This document shows positions 28,496-40,431 of a DNA stretch of 64,000 bases, piece by piece (position 1 is the first letter of the stretch; each line of letters opens with the position of its first letter). The notes under the pieces were generated by a model. The model was not told the DNA's origin, ran no database searches, and worked only from the letters and a program-made list of their open reading frames with translations. The DNA is taken from assembly GCA_016618085.1 (NCBI GenBank), contig JABLTG010000066.1, positions 1-64,000 of the forward strand, given 5' to 3'. The translations under genes were made by a program, and so were the position numbers. The stretch is from Neovahlkampfia damariscottae (Eukaryota > Heterolobosea > Selenaionea > Neovahlkampfiida > Neovahlkampfiidae).

Positions 28496-29056
28496 TCAAT
28501 TCACTTCTTTGAAAATGAAAGAAATAATTTTCCAAAAATATCTGAAAATTGAAAGATTAAAAAACTTTTTTAAAAAATTCCAAGTAGATTTTAAATCTTT
28601 AAAATGATCCTCCTTTGAGTACTTCTTTTTTTGATAAGTCTCAAATTCTTTTAATTTTTTTTGTTCATCTTTTGTTAAATTTAATTTTATATTTTCCAAC
28701 AATTTTGGATACTTTGACCAATTTAATTTTGGATATGCTCTATAATATTCAACATAATCTTTAATTGTTAATTTCATTTCAGATGGAAATATTATTAATG
28801 GACCATTCTTTAAATACCAAATTGGATCAATTTCATTCTCATAAATTTCTTTTGTTCTATTTAATATTTTAATTTCTTTTTTTTCTTTTTCTTTCTTTTC
28901 TTCTTTTTCATTTAATAGTTGTGATAGTCTAAATATTTCTTCTTTAGATAAAGTTTCATTTTTTTTTAAATTTAAAATTACTTCTCCTTCTTTTTCAAAA
29001 TCATTCAAAAAGAATTTCTTTTTATCTCTAAAAAATATTTCTTCTTCTCTTTTCAT
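28496..29056 (-). CDS. Hypothetical charged helical protein
   Basis: Intronless 186-residue ORF, Lys/Glu-rich, with IWYLKNGPLIIFPSEMKLTI and DYVEYYRAYPKLNWSKYPKL in its middle. I recognise no domain. It is convergent with ubiquilin (85-bp gap) and starts 68 bp before the end of the oxysterol-binding gene. The steady codon use and the non-repetitive central part suggest a real gene. Confidence 0.5.
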   Translation of the reverse strand: MKREEEIFFRDKKKFFLNDFEKEGEVILNLKKNETLSKEEIFRLSQLLNEKEEKKEKEKKEIKILNRTKEIYENEIDPIWYLKNGPLIIFPSEMKLTIKDYVEYYRAYPKLNWSKYPKLLENIKLNLTKDEQKKLKEFETYQKKKYSKEDHFKDLKSTWNFLKKFFNLSIFRYFWKIISFIFKEVN

Positions 29057-29124
29057 TTGATTAATTGATTAAGATGAAATGTAATTGGATGATAAAAATA
29101 GAAATAAAATAATATAAATATTCT

Positions 29125-30377
29125 TTATTCTAAATCACCTAAAACCATTAAATATTCTGGATCATCATGACCAATAAATTCCCATTCTTTTTCATATTTT
29201 GAAGAAGGTTTAAAAAATTTTGGTTTATAAGTTGCACCTGTATCTTCAAATTTTTTTCTTTTATCTCTTTGAGATTGTTCTGTTGCAGCCTTTGCCTTTG
29301 AAGCAGAACCAATATCACCTTTTCTAATTGCAGTTGTTAAATCTTTCCATATAACTTGAGATTCATATTCTTTTTGTTTTTCAACAGGTTGTACTTTTTT
29401 TGGTAGTTTTGTTTGTTTTGTTGTATCTAAAAATATTTTTTTATCTTTTTCTTTTTCTGATTTTTTTCTAATATAAAGAATACCATCCCATTTTCCTGTT
29501 ATAATATATAAAACTTTTCCATTTGGTCCTTTTAATTTTGCTTCAATTTCATTAACTTCACCTCCAACCATTGGTTTTGGTTTAAAATTAATGGTACATT
29601 CATATTTTGATTCATCACATTTAATAGTTGTTGTTTTATTTAATTCCATAAATAATCCTCCAAAAATGAGTCCTCTAAAGTAAACATCTGGCCAAGTCAT
29701 AATATAAGTTTCACCAAATTTTGGAATTGTACATCTCATAATACCTTCTGTTGTTGATGATCCACTATTTCCCATAAAATGTGATGTTGGTGCATAATAT
29801 CCTTCTGCAAATGTTTTAGTTGTTTGATCTTCAACAAAAAATGCGGAAATAGGAGGATGATGACAAACTTGTTCAGCAAAATATGTAAACTTCATATCTT
29901 TTTTATATTCAAAATTACATTTGAATACTTCTCCCAAAACTAAATAGTTTATAAATTCTTTTTTTTTTTCCTACCTGGATTATATGGTTTTTTTACACCT
30001 TTTGGTCTAATATACCAACTACTTAAATACCATCTTAAAACAATGAGCATTCTTTCTTCACTTGAATCAGTTAAATATCCTTCTAAACAATAATCAATAT
30101 GACTCATCATATCTGATAACCTTTCTAATAAACTTCTAGGTTCTAAGAAATCACAAGGAATAATAACTTTGCTCATTTCAATTCCCATTCTAATTTGTTG
30201 AATTATACCTAAAAGTAAACTTGATGTTGTCGCTTCAACTTCAACGTATCCATCATTAGGAATGTTTTCAGTATTTTTTTTGTTGTCTTTTTTTCCTTCT
30301 TCCTTTTCGACTTTAATAAGTTCAGATTCGTTTAATTTTGGGTTTTCTTTTTTTGTTGGTGTTGATGGTTTGGACAT
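29125..30377 (-). CDS. Oxysterol-binding protein homologue (short ORP, copy A)
   Basis: Two exons (intron 29940-29974, 35 nt) give 405 residues. Splicing creates the OSBP entry signature KKPYNP|VLGEVFKCNF, followed by EQVCHHPPISAFF (the sterol/PI4P fingerprint EQxxHHPP). The C-terminal part includes EYESQVIWKDLTTAI and ends in a short acidic tail. No PH domain or ankyrin repeats, so it is a core lipid-transfer domain acting in the cytosol between membranes. A Lys/Glu-rich 45-residue N terminus precedes the domain. It is paralogous to the gene at 51394. Confidence 0.9.
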
Positions 30378-30414
30378 GGCGGAACAAAAAAAAAAAAGTT
30401 TGTGATTTGTTTAT

Positions 30415-30421
30415 CCAATCA
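30415..30421 (+). promoter_or_regulatory. CCAAT box of ORP copy A
   Basis: TATCCAATCAAAA lies 38 bp upstream of the minus-strand ATG at 30377; a second box, GACCAATCA, at 30536-30544 serves the divergent gene at 30572. Confidence 0.4.
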
Positions 30422-30535
30422 AAATGAACTTTATTTTGATTTGAGCAAATAAAAAATTCATTTAACTCCAAATTATTTATTTTCAAGTAAAAATATGAAA
30501 AATTTTGATTTTAAAAAAAAATAAAATTTTTTTTT

Positions 30536-30544
30536 GACCAATCA
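30536..30544 (+). promoter_or_regulatory. CCAAT box of the discoidin-like gene
   Basis: TTTGACCAATCATTG, 27 bp before ATG 30572. Confidence 0.45.
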
Positions 30545-30571
30545 TTGTAATCACTAACGGAAAAATTTTGG

Positions 30572-31246
30572 ATGAAAATTTCTGAGTTGGTGTTTTCAAA
30601 ATTTGTTTTTCCTCAAATATTAAGTGAGAATAAAAAAGAAACTAAAAAATAATTAGGATTTTTTGGTAGAGACATCATCAACATTGGAAAGTAAGGTTGA
30701 TTTATTTTTTTAACAAATAGTTCAAATGTAGGAACAATTTGTTATGAAAAAAAAGATAAACAAATAAAAAATATAACAAATTTGTTGTTAAAAAATGAAA
30801 CATCAAATCTTTGGTGTTGCAATAACAAAGAAATACCAGTTGAAATATTTATTGAATTACCAGTGCGATCAAAAATAACTAAAATAGTTTTATTTTCTCA
30901 AAAACATTCTCCTCAAGAAATTTTAATTGAATTTTCAAAAGATGATGTAAATTACAAAAAAATTATTATCGCAAAAGAAATGAAAGATGTAAATTGACAA
31001 AAAAATTCTAATTTCTTTTTTCAGAGAGTAGAATTTGAAATACCTATTGATACTAATTTAAATCCAAAATTTATAAAATTCAAAATATTAAAAGGATTTA
31101 CTAAAAAGAATAATATTGAAGATGATAATAATATTTACTTGAATTATATTTATATCTTTGGTTTACCTTATTTTAAAAACTTTTCAAAAGTATTCAATTT
31201 TTTAATGGAAAATAATTCGATCAATCATATTAGATCAAGAATGTGA
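30572..31246 (+). CDS. Small discoidin (F5/8 type C)-like protein
   Basis: Four exons with introns at 30624-30656, 30691-30720 and 30989-31024 give 191 residues. After a short N terminus, NETSNLWCCNNKEIPVEIFI then ELPVRSKITKIVLFS and EILIEFSKDDVNYKKI match the strand order of a discoidin/galactose-binding-like jelly roll, as in NR2C2AP-type small proteins. No signal peptide is seen, so an intracellular binding role is likely. Family assignment is by pattern only. The 5' exons were found by frame continuity and the borders could shift slightly. Confidence 0.6.
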
Positions 31247-31418
31247 TGAAAACTTGATACGTATTCTGAGGAAGTACTCAAGTTTTTTGGATTTTAGTGT
31301 TGTTGAACCTTTTCAAATAAAGATTAATTTTTTCTATCATCACAATGTATCACCCACCACCAACCACGGGTATTCATGTTGACAAATTAAAAATAAATAT
31401 CAAAAATTCAAATAGTCT

Positions 31419-32338
31419 TTAATGATTAATTTGATCAATCTTTTCATCATTTGAAGTAAATAAATCTTGATAAAAATCAAATAAACTATCTTTTTCAATT
31501 TGATTTGATTTTTTTCCAGTGATATCTCTATTTTGATTTACTTCATTTTCCTTTTCATTTTTTTTAATTTTATTTTTTGATTTCGTCAAATCTAAATAAT
31601 CATTTCCAATATCACTTTTATCAATTCTTTTCAAAAATGATTAATTATTTCATTTTCTTACAAATCATTATTATTTTTTTGTTGATTAAATCTTTGAATT
31701 TCATTTTCATTATCAATATAGAGTAATTGATTCTTATAATTCTTGAATCCATTTTTTTCATTTTGATTATTTGAATTTTCATAATTTTTATAATTTTGAT
31801 TCTTATTATTATATTGATTTTCATTTGAATAAATATCATTTTGATATTGATCATTACCTCCTTTTTTCATTGATGAAGATAATTTTTGACTTGAATATCC
31901 AAGGTTATTTGAATTACCCCAATTTGAATTTGAATTTTGATTCTTATTCCAATTTGAATTATCATTGTTTTTGAAATTATCATGTTCATTTTCAAATTGA
32001 TTGATTTTTAAGTTCTTTTGTTTTTTATTTGAATAAAGTTGATTTTCATTTCCATTGAAATTTGAATCTAAAATACCAAACTTTTGTTTCTTTTTTCCAA
32101 TATTTAAGTTTGTATTTTCATTTTCTTCTTGAAAATTATTTTCTTTATTTTTGTAAGTAGTTTCAGTTTTGTCGTCAAAAATTGAAAATCCTTTCTCTTT
32201 TAGTTGATCTTTTTTCAAGTTATTTGAATTTAAATTTGAATTTCTATCAGATCCATAATCAAAGGAATATTGAGCTTTTAAAATTGAAACTAAAAATACG
32301 AAAAAGAAAATAAGTTTGAAGCTTGTAATTATTTTCAT
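31419..32338 (-). CDS. Secreted or vacuolar Asn-rich low-complexity protein
   Basis: Two exons (intron 31627-31661, 35 nt) give 294 residues. A clear signal peptide (KLIFFFVFLVSILKAQ, cleavage near residue 23) precedes a low-complexity chain of Asn, Lys, Gln, Ser and Tyr with no Cys pairs or known domain. It resembles matrix or spore-coat-type proteins in composition only. The function is unknown. Confidence 0.6.
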
Positions 32339-32489
32339 GTTGTTTCTAAGCTATATTTGAAGTTGAAAATTTAAAGTATAAATCAAAAATGATCAACTAC
32401 AAATTTAGTCATTTTTCTTTTCGTCTTTGAAAACTGTTGGTGTTTTGTTATTGGTTCGGAAAGTTATCAACCAATTATTTTAATCTTAG

Positions 32490-33776
32490 ATGGAAAATGA
32501 AAAAGAAGAGAAGATTTTAAAATTATTGTTTGGAATCATGACCAATAAAAAAATGAATGAATTAAACAGAGAGACAAAGAATTTTGACAAACTAGAAAAA
32601 TTTAATTTTTTCAATGAGTTAACTGTTTTAAATTATTTTAAAGAAACAAAAATCAAAGAAATTGATATTATCATATTGATTCTAGATGAAGAGTATGGCA
32701 TGGCCAATTTTTTAAATTTAATTTCAAAACAAATGAAACTGTTTCCAGATTTGAAAAAATTAGACTTGATTTTGTTTTATATTTTTAATTTAACTTATAA
32801 AGGAGATGAACATGTTGAAGACTTTCAATTTTTAATTTTCAATTTTTTAAAATCAATTATTTTTATTCAACCAACAGAAGAAGAAAAATTGTCTAATTTC
32901 AAATTTTTAATTGAGTGGTCAATTTCAATTTTTAATGATTTTTTAATAACTTTTGAAAGAAATGATTATATTTTCATTTTGATTTTTCATCAAATTTTTA
33001 ATTTTTTAAAAGAAAAGCAAAATGAATATTTTTTTTCAAAAGATTTATTATTCTCAATTGCAGAATATGCATTAAAGTTTAATTTAAATGAAATTGACTT
33101 TAAAAATTTCTTTTTGACTCCAAAAGAAAATAAGAATAACGAAGATAATTTATTGGATGAAAAATTAAAAAAAAATAAATCAATTTTGAGAAATGAAAAA
33201 TTATATTTTATTTATTTTGATCAAAATAAAGAAGAAATAGAATTTAATGACAATTTAAAATTTTTAATTAATGTTTTTTTTAAATTAAAAGAAGAACGAA
33301 TTTGCAATGAAAGAACATTTATTGAAATTAATAAAATGAAGAACTCAAATTTAAACTTATCCATATATTTTAAATACATGCATTATTTAGATGTAGATAA
33401 GGAAGAAAATTTAAATGATTTATTTAAATTTTATTTAAAACGAATTAATTCTGTTCAATCTATTGAGAGTAATAAATTAATTGGTCAATTTTTAATTCTT
33501 TTGAAAGGAGGATTAATTTTATTTTTATTCAAATTGAAAAATTATAACTTTATTTATTCAATAGAAAATTATAACTTGATGATTAATTGTTTTTATTATT
33601 TTTTAAATCAAAAATTATTTGAAGATGAACGTAAGAATCAATTTTATTAATTTTTAGATTCTATAATTAAAATTCAAAGATTATTATTCATTTCTATTGT
33701 GATATTTGTGAAATATCAAAAATTTAAAGTTCCTTCTTTTTTGTTTTCGTTTTTTGAACAACTTTCAGAATTTTGA
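32490..33776 (+). CDS. Hypothetical helical protein
   Basis: Two exons (intron 33631-33657, only 27 nt, the shortest intron I could place) give 419 residues. The chain is rich in Phe, Leu, Ile, Lys and Asn and looks all-helical, possibly an ARM/HEAT-like or scaffold fold, for example KLFPDLKKLDLILFYIFNL. No motif was recognised. A CAACCAATTA box lies 19 bp upstream of the ATG. Confidence 0.55.
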
Positions 33777-33893
33777 TCGGAAAAATAAAAATGTCACAAA
33801 TTGACAGAACTAAACTTAAAATCAAATTAAAGGATGAATGATTGATTATGATAGAAAATGAATTTGAACTTTTTTTTTTTTATATTTAGTTGT

Positions 33894-33900
33894 CCAATCG
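33894..33900 (+). promoter_or_regulatory. CCAAT box of the EGF-like membrane protein gene
   Basis: TTGTCCAATCGG, about 54 bp before ATG 33955. Confidence 0.35.
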
Positions 33901-33954
33901 GATTTTTTAGCTACTCCGAAATTTTTTGACAACACTTTCAACGAAAAAGAGAAG

Positions 33955-34370
33955 ATGAATAAAAATGCAGCATTCAAAATATATACTATAACTAGAGATG
34001 TTATGACTTGTCTCATTTGTTTGACAATAGCCGCAGCTTGTTTCGCTGTTCCAGTCACATTTGTGATTTTAAATAGAAATCCACAAAGTAACAAAAAAAT
34101 ATCATGATTTAAATATTAATTTTTGAAGATTATACATGTAATGGAAAGAACGTAACCGATCCAACAGTTTGTTTAGGAAGAGGAAATTGTACAGGAATTA
34201 ATAGTTGCACCTGTTTTGGATATACAGGTTTAAATTGTCAAACTGTTGCTTGTAATGGAATTGCTTATACAGACGCAACAGTTTGTAATTCTCGAGGTAA
34301 TTGCACAGCATCAGACACTTGTTCTTGTAAAACAGGATTTTCAGGACAATTTTGTCAGACAAAAAATTAA
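33955..34370 (+). CDS. Small single-pass membrane protein with two EGF-like modules
   Basis: Two exons (intron 34088-34128, 41 nt) give 124 residues. A signal-anchor helix (about residues 17-40, DVMTCLICLTIAAACFAVPV) is followed by two Cys-rich repeats of the pattern C-N-G...VC...G-x-C...CxCxxGFxGxxC, of the tenascin/EGF type common in protist surface proteins. Several NxT/NxS sites suggest N-glycosylation. It is short for an adhesion receptor and has a very short cytosolic end. The ligand is unknown. Confidence 0.7.
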
Positions 34371-34479
34371 AAATTAAATGTTTGAAAAATTTATAAATTT
34401 TTGCATAAATTTTCATTATTCCATTGTTCAATTGACGGTTTGCTTCAACGATTACAAAACGTCATTGGATAAAAGGTAA

Positions 34480-34486
34480 CCAATCA
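34480..34486 (+). promoter_or_regulatory. CCAAT box of the Stum-like gene
   Basis: TAACCAATCAGATAG, 38 bp before ATG 34525; the same CCAATCAGATA string precedes the 48590 gene. Confidence 0.45.
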
Positions 34487-34524
34487 GATAGTTCTTAGAC
34501 AACAAAACTAAAAAAAAAACTACC

Positions 34525-34813
34525 ATGGTACTTGAAAATCTTGTAGGAGTTCCAAAAGTCGCGCCAGCAGCAGCTGTCATTTGTGCTATAATCAACACCA
34601 TATTTATCCCAGGTCTTGGTACTTGAAATTCATATTTTTATTAATTTTCCGATATTAGGTACTATTATTGCTGGAATCTTCAATGAAGGAGGTTTGAATC
34701 TTGCTGCTGTAATTATTGGTATTTGTCAAATACTTTTATTCCCATTTGGAATTGGAATTATTTGGGCATTCTTCTCATCAGTTTGTATTCTTGTCAGAGG
34801 TGGCAGTGATTAA
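34525..34813 (+). CDS. Small Stum/Spec3-like tetra-helical membrane protein
   Basis: Two exons (intron 34619-34658, 40 nt) give 82 residues with three to four hydrophobic helices. Splicing produces IINTIFIPGLG|TIIAGIF, the PGLGTxxAG motif of Stum/Spec3-type proteins, followed by LAAVIIGICQILLFPFGIGI and WAFFSSVCIL. In animals such proteins have been linked to mechanosensory or ciliary functions; the role in this organism is unknown. The family assignment rests on that motif and size. Confidence 0.6.
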
Positions 34814-34918
34814 AATAAATATTATTTTTATATCAAATAAAATTCACTTCTTCAAAAAAAATGATAAAACTTGGAAAGTTGATTTTATTGGACCACGTCT
34901 TTTTTTTCAGCGACTTGA

Positions 34919-35920
34919 ATGAGCACAGTATATGAAGATAATCAAGTGGATCCTTCAAAAGTTGGAAGAGTGAAATCCATTCACGAAGAAGATGTTGAAG
35001 AAGTTACTGGTGCTCCAAAACAACCATCTTACAATCCTGGTATTTTTATTTTTTTTTTTTAAATCCAAACCCAAACAGAAGTTGTTGACACAAATTTTTC
35101 ATCCTCGACAATGAAACAAAGAAAACCAAATTCTTCACCAAGCTCAAATGATTTTTCTTCAGAACCTCAACAAACGACTTCAAAAAATACAAATCAATCA
35201 ACAAACACCAAAAAATATTTAATTATTGGAGTTTTAATCTTAATGTTGGCATCATTAGGAGGTTGGTATTATACACTTTCATCAGTAAAATCCGAAAGAG
35301 TGAAAATATTTGATACATTATGGGAAAGACAAGTTTACCCTCAAGAAAATAGATTAATCACCAGAGAAGATTGGATTTTGCCTCCAGGAGCAACTGTTTT
35401 AAGAACTAAAAGAGAAATTTATGGATATAATGAAATATATGAAAAAACAGGAAGAGAAATTTGCACTGAAAAAATTGAAAAAGTTCCAAGCCATAAAGAA
35501 TATTCTCATACCAATACAAAGATTAAAGATGATGGTACTGTGATTAAAAAAGATAATTATAAAACAGTTTATAAGAATAATGTAAAAACATATTGTTATG
35601 ATGAAAAAGTAACAAAAAAAGTACCTGAATTTAGAACGAAATATTATTATCAAATTCTTGTTTGGACAAATCTTGATCCTCTTGTTACAAAAGGAAATGG
35701 TAAAAATCAAAAACCTTATTTTGCAAAATATAAAAAAGATGCAACACATAGAATTGAAAAGAAAGTATCAATTTATCAAATTAGATTTGAAAAATTATCA
35801 GATGGAAAATTGGTAACTTATAAATCAAATGCACATTTATTCAAAATGGCAAATAAAAATATCAAAAGAGATTGTATGGTTCATTGGAATTATTTTGAGC
35901 TGAAAGAATTACATTGTTAA
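34919..35920 (+). CDS. Single-pass membrane protein of unknown function
   Basis: Two exons (intron 35040-35078, 39 nt) give 320 residues. The first 80 residues are polar, Ser/Thr/Gln-rich and acidic; a membrane span follows at about 85-105 (YLIIGVLILMLASLGGWYYT). The remaining 215 residues form a globular domain rich in Lys and Tyr with a few Cys (REICTEKIEK, VKTYCYDEK, RDCMVHWNYF), so it could be type II with a lumenal domain. I recognise no family. Confidence 0.6.
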
Positions 35921-36013
35921 TAAATATTTGTATTGACCAAATTATACATGTTCAAATAAAATGTCATGGTTTTTCAATCTTTAAATTCTTTCGGTTGGTA
36001 CAAATAAAATACC

Positions 36014-36020
36014 CGATTGG
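36014..36020 (-). promoter_or_regulatory. CCAAT box of the metallophosphatase gene
   Basis: CCGATTGGTC (complement GACCAATCGG), 17 bp before ATG 36038. Confidence 0.4.
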
Positions 36021-36037
36021 TCTAAATTTCTTGACAG

Positions 36038-37553
36038 ATGAAGTTGAAGCTGTTTCTACTTGCTTTGATTATCAACTTCGCTTTTGCAAAGAAAAAATTC
36101 AAAGAACCAGACACAAAGGACTTTGAAAAGAAAGTAAATTGTAAGCCAAAGCCAAAAGGTGACGTTTATAATATTATTTCGTACACTGTAATATCAGAAG
36201 AACGTGATAACGTACAATTTGGAATAGTTAGGTAATATAAAATGGTTTAAAATATATTTTTTTCAAAAATAGGAGTATAATTTACGGAGGAAAAAAACCG
36301 TTGAAATTAGATTGCCCAAAAATAAAATTTGATGACAAAGCAGCTAAAAAAATGAAATCAAGGAATGAAATATTAAAATCCGATTGCTTTCCTGTCAAAG
36401 TTTGCGAATTTGAAATCAACGAAAAACAAAGAAAATTACAAGTCATTACAGAAGATGGAAACAAATTTTCAGTTCCTCATTTATCAAAGAAAAACAAAAA
36501 AATTGGAATATTAGGTGATTCTGGTTGTAGAAATACAAAAGAACAAAAATGTAATGATAAAATTGCTTGGCCTTTTCGTCACATTATCGAAAAGTCTTTA
36601 GAAGAAAAAATTAAAATAATGATACATTTGGGTGATTTAAGATACTCAAATGTCAAATGTGATGATATTTCTTGTTCTGATAATTTTCAAAATTGGTTGA
36701 TAGAATTTTTTCAACCAACTTTACCATTACTAAAAAAAGTACCATTTTTATTTGTAAGAGGAAATCATGAAGATTGTAATTCCAAAGGTATTTTCAAATA
36801 TATTTTTAAAAACAATTCAACTATTAAGGAGATGCATACTTTTTATTTTTTCATCATCTTCTTTTAAAAGAAACACCAACTTGTGATGAACCAAATCCAG
36901 ATGATTTTAATTATTTAGATCCTTGGAAAATATCAATTGAAAAATTTAATTTTTATATTCTTGATTCATCTTATGCAGATGATTATCCTTCAAGTAAGAA
37001 GAAAAAATAAATTTGACAATGAAAAAGTTGACAAAGAAAAATATAAAAAATCAATGAAATTTTTGAGAGATAAGAACTTAAAAAAGAAGAATAATGCAAT
37101 TATAACTCACAGGTATTTTATTTGTTTATTCATTGAATTCACATTAGAGCAATCTTTGGTTCAAAAGGATCAAAATCAAAAGAATTATTAAATTGGACAT
37201 TACAAGATGTTTTTAAAAAGAATGAAGATATTTTACAAAAATTTGAATTTATTTTATCTGGACATATTCATACACATCAAATTATTAGATTTTCAAAAAA
37301 GAATTTTCCACCTCAAATTATAACTGGAAATTCAGGTGTTTCATTGAAGAATAAGTTTAAATTACCTGAAAATCAAATTGTAACTTTTAAAAATGGTCAA
37401 ATTGGACATGTTACAATTGAAAAATCATTTGGATTTGATGTTTGGTCTAGGAATGAAAATTCAAGATTTGGATGGAAATTTTATTCTCATTTTTTGAAAT
37501 TAAAAAATGATAAACCTAAATGGAAAGTTGTAGAACATAAATTTGATGAATAA
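36038..37553 (+). CDS. Secreted calcineurin-like metallophosphatase
   Basis: Five exons with introns at 36232-36272, 36788-36828, 36994-37027 and 37113-37147 give 454 residues. A signal peptide (MKLKLFLLALIINFAFA) suggests secretion or a lysosomal location. Metal-binding motifs in order: GILGDSG, IHLGDLRYSN, RGNHEDCN, then a single His in AIITHRAIF and GHIHTHQ. These are the GD...GDxxY...GNHE...GHxH motifs of purple-acid-type metallophosphoesterases. Splicing after GNHE restores KGDAYFLFFHHLLLK. The substrate is unknown. Length fits the family. Confidence 0.85.
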
Positions 37554-37589
37554 ATTTTTATTTAATTTTTCCTTCAAGTAGAAGTTATT

Positions 37590-37596
37590 TGATTGG
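37590..37596 (-). promoter_or_regulatory. CCAAT box of the SPB1 gene
   Basis: TTTGATTGGTTAA, 47 bp before ATG 37644. Confidence 0.4.
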
Positions 37597-37643
37597 TTAA
37601 TTTTACCTTCTGTTTCAATTTTTTTTGTACACCGTCAAGAACA

Positions 37644-40049
37644 ATGCCAAAAAAAACAAAATCAAAAGGTCCAGAGCGTTTAGATAAATACTATCATTTA
37701 GCTAAAGAATATGGTTATAGATCACGTGCTTCATTCAAAATCTTACAATTGAATAAGAAATACGACTTTTTTTCCAACTGTTCCAGTTGTGTCGATCTTT
37801 GTGCTGCACCAGGTGGTTGGAGTCAAGTCGCTAGAAAATATATGCCAATGTCAGGTACTGTTATTGGTATTGATTTGGCTTCCATTAAAAACGTAAGAAA
37901 AAGGTAACTAAAAACCTACTTTTAGATTCCAAATGTTACAACTATTGTAGGTGATATTACAACTAGAAAATCACAAAAAGCTATTCAACAAGAATTAGGA
38001 AATCAAAAGTGTGATTTAGTTTTACATGATGGTTCACCAAATGTGGGATCAAATTGGTTAAAAGATGCTTATACCCAATCTGAACTTGTACTTCAATCAT
38101 TAAAGATTTCAACTGAAATTTTAAAACCAAAAGGAACTTATGTAACAAAAGTATTTCGTTCAAAAGATTATACATCACTCATGTGGTTATTTAATCAATT
38201 TTTTGAAAAAGTTGAAGCAACAAAACCAAAAGCATCAAGACATACATCAGCTGAAATTTATGTTGTTTGTTTTGGTTATAAAGCACCAAAAGAAATTGAT
38301 CCAAAATTATTTGAAGCTAATTTTGTATTTGAAGAAGTTACAGAAAAAAAGAAAGTAAAAATTGAATATCAAAAAAAAAGAAGACATAGAGATGGATATG
38401 AAGATGGAAATTATCTTTTATTTAAAACAATGTCAATTTCTAAATTCATTGATTCAGATAATCCAGTTAATACAATTGCTGAAAATGGTGAATTTACATG
38501 GGATTCAGAAGAAGATCAAAAATATTTAAATCATCCTTTAACAACCAATGAAATCAAATTATTAACAAAAGATACACAATTAATGGGTAGATTTGATTTT
38601 AGAGTATTATTAAAATGGAGAACAAAAATGATTCAATTTAGAGATGAAATACCAGATGATGAATTAATTGGTGATGATGATGATGATGATTCTGAAAAAG
38701 AAGGAGATGAACAAGAAGATGAAGATTTTAAAGAAAGAGAAGAAGAAGAAAGAGATAACAATCTAAATGAAGAAGAAATTGAAAGTGAATTAAATCAATT
38801 AAAAAAACAAACTTTAAAATTTAAAAAGAATTTAGAAAAAAGAAAAAAAATGAAAGATAAAAAATCAATGCCAACTTCAATGGATTTATTTGAAAAAGGT
38901 TCAGATGCAATTGATAATTATACAGTTGATGATCAAATATTTTCAATTTCTGATATGAAATCAAAAAAAGAAATTGATAATATTTCAACAAATGAATATG
39001 ATGAAGCATTTGAAGAAGAATTAGATGAACAAAATGAAGAAAAAAGAAAAGCAAAAGAATTTTCATTTCAACAATCAGAAATGGATCTTGATCAACAATT
39101 AGATGATTTATATGATGAATATTTATCAAATAAAAAACAAAGAAAAAAAATTAAAATTGAATCTGATAGATCAAAAGAAATTAAATCAAAAGATGATTTA
39201 TATCAATCAATGAATCAATTTGATTCAGATGATGATGATGAAGAAAAAGAAAAATTTGAAAATCCACTTTTAGTTAAAACCAAATTTAAAAATGAAACAA
39301 TGAAAGAAAAACAATGGTTTGGTCAAAATATTTTTGATATTTTAAATGATGTTGATGATGATGATCAACCAAAATCAAAAAAGAAAAAATATAATTCAGA
39401 TGAAGAAGAAGAAGATGAAGGTGATTTTGAAGAATTAAAAAGTTTAAAAAAAAAGAAAATGGATGAAAATGATTTTGAAGAAGTACCAAAAGAATTACAT
39501 GATGAAAATACAAGAGCAACTACTTTAGCATTAGCAACTAAATTATTAGATAAAAAAGAAAGACGTCAATTTATTGATAATGCATATAATAGATATTCTT
39601 TTAATGATGATGATTTACCATCATGGTTTGTTGATGATGAATCAAAACATAATAAACCAAAATTACCAATTACAAGAGATGAAGTAAATAAAATGAAAGC
39701 AAAATTCATGGAAGCAAATGAAAGACCAATTAAAAGAGTATTGGAAGCTCAATTTAGAAATAAAAGAAGACTTAAAATGAAATTAGATAAAGTTAAAGAA
39801 AAAGCTTCAGACATTGCTGAAAATCAAGATTTATCAAATTCAGAAAAAGCAAGAGAATTACAAAAACTTTATAAAACAACTGGAAATAAAAATAGAAGAA
39901 AAATTTATGTTGTTGGTAATAAATTATCAAAAACAATGGCTCCAAAAAGAAAAGATGGTGCTATTATTAAAGTTGTTGATAAAAGAATGAAAAAAGATTT
40001 AAGAGCTGAAAAAAAGAATGCTGCTGATAAAAAACGTAAAAGAAAATAA
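37644..40049 (+). CDS. SPB1: Spb1/FTSJ3-type rRNA 2'-O-methyltransferase
   Basis: Two exons (intron 37893-37925, 33 nt) give 790 residues. The N-terminal FtsJ domain (about 1-205) has [20 protein letters not shown], the SAM-binding [29 protein letters not shown] and [10 protein letters not shown]; the K-D-K-E catalytic set appears present. A long acidic middle region precedes the C-terminal Spb1 domain ([27 protein letters not shown], basic end). It methylates 27S pre-rRNA in the nucleolus during large-subunit assembly. The gene ends 13 bp from the convergent QCR9 stop. Confidence 0.95.
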
Positions 40050-40062
40050 AATTTAAAATTGT

Positions 40063-40321
40063 TTATTCTTCATCTTGTTCAATGATTCCTCTTTCTTTAT
40101 ATTCAACAACCATATCTTCAAATAATTTCTTTCATTTTTTTTTTAATTTTTTTTTTTTTTTTTCTTACTCCTTTATTTTTTTTTGCCCACCAAGAGTCAA
40201 CAGCAAAGTGTACACCTCTTTCCGCAGCGATAGAACCACTAAGAATGAAAATTATGTAAAGTGAAGTTCTTCTGAAAAATAAGTTGTAGCTCAACTTTTG
40301 TAAACCGTGTTTTAAGCCCAT
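40063..40321 (-). CDS. QCR9: Complex III subunit 9 (QCR9/UQCR10-like)
   Basis: Two exons (intron 40129-40168, 40 nt, with long A runs on the coding strand) give 72 residues. LFFRRTSLYIIFILSGSIAA is the N-terminal membrane helix; ERGVHFAVDSWWAKKNKG joins across the intron to KLFEDMVVEYK, matching the QCR9 pattern of FxRRxS, the ER after the helix, and NxGKLxxD. It belongs to the inner-membrane cytochrome bc1 complex, evidence for aerobic mitochondria in this host. A CCAAT box lies only 3 bp before the ATG. Confidence 0.85.
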
Positions 40322-40324
40322 TTC

Positions 40325-40331
40325 TGATTGG
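40325..40331 (-). promoter_or_regulatory. CCAAT box of the QCR9 gene
   Basis: TGATTGG (complement CCAATCA) 3 bp upstream of the minus-strand ATG at 40321, implying a leader of almost no length or a transcript start inside or near the ATG. Confidence 0.4.
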
Positions 40332-40431
40332 TTGAAAAAAAAAACTTTGAATTTTTTATTTATCGAGTAGTTTTAGAGTTTTCAAAGAATTAAAGTCATC
40401 ATTTTGTGTCAAAAACAATCATCAACAAATT

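Noticed and set aside
30572-30980. Shorter discoidin-like ORF beginning at 30782
   Set aside because: It starts with TTG and cuts the jelly-roll domain; the four-exon model from ATG 30572 is in frame throughout.
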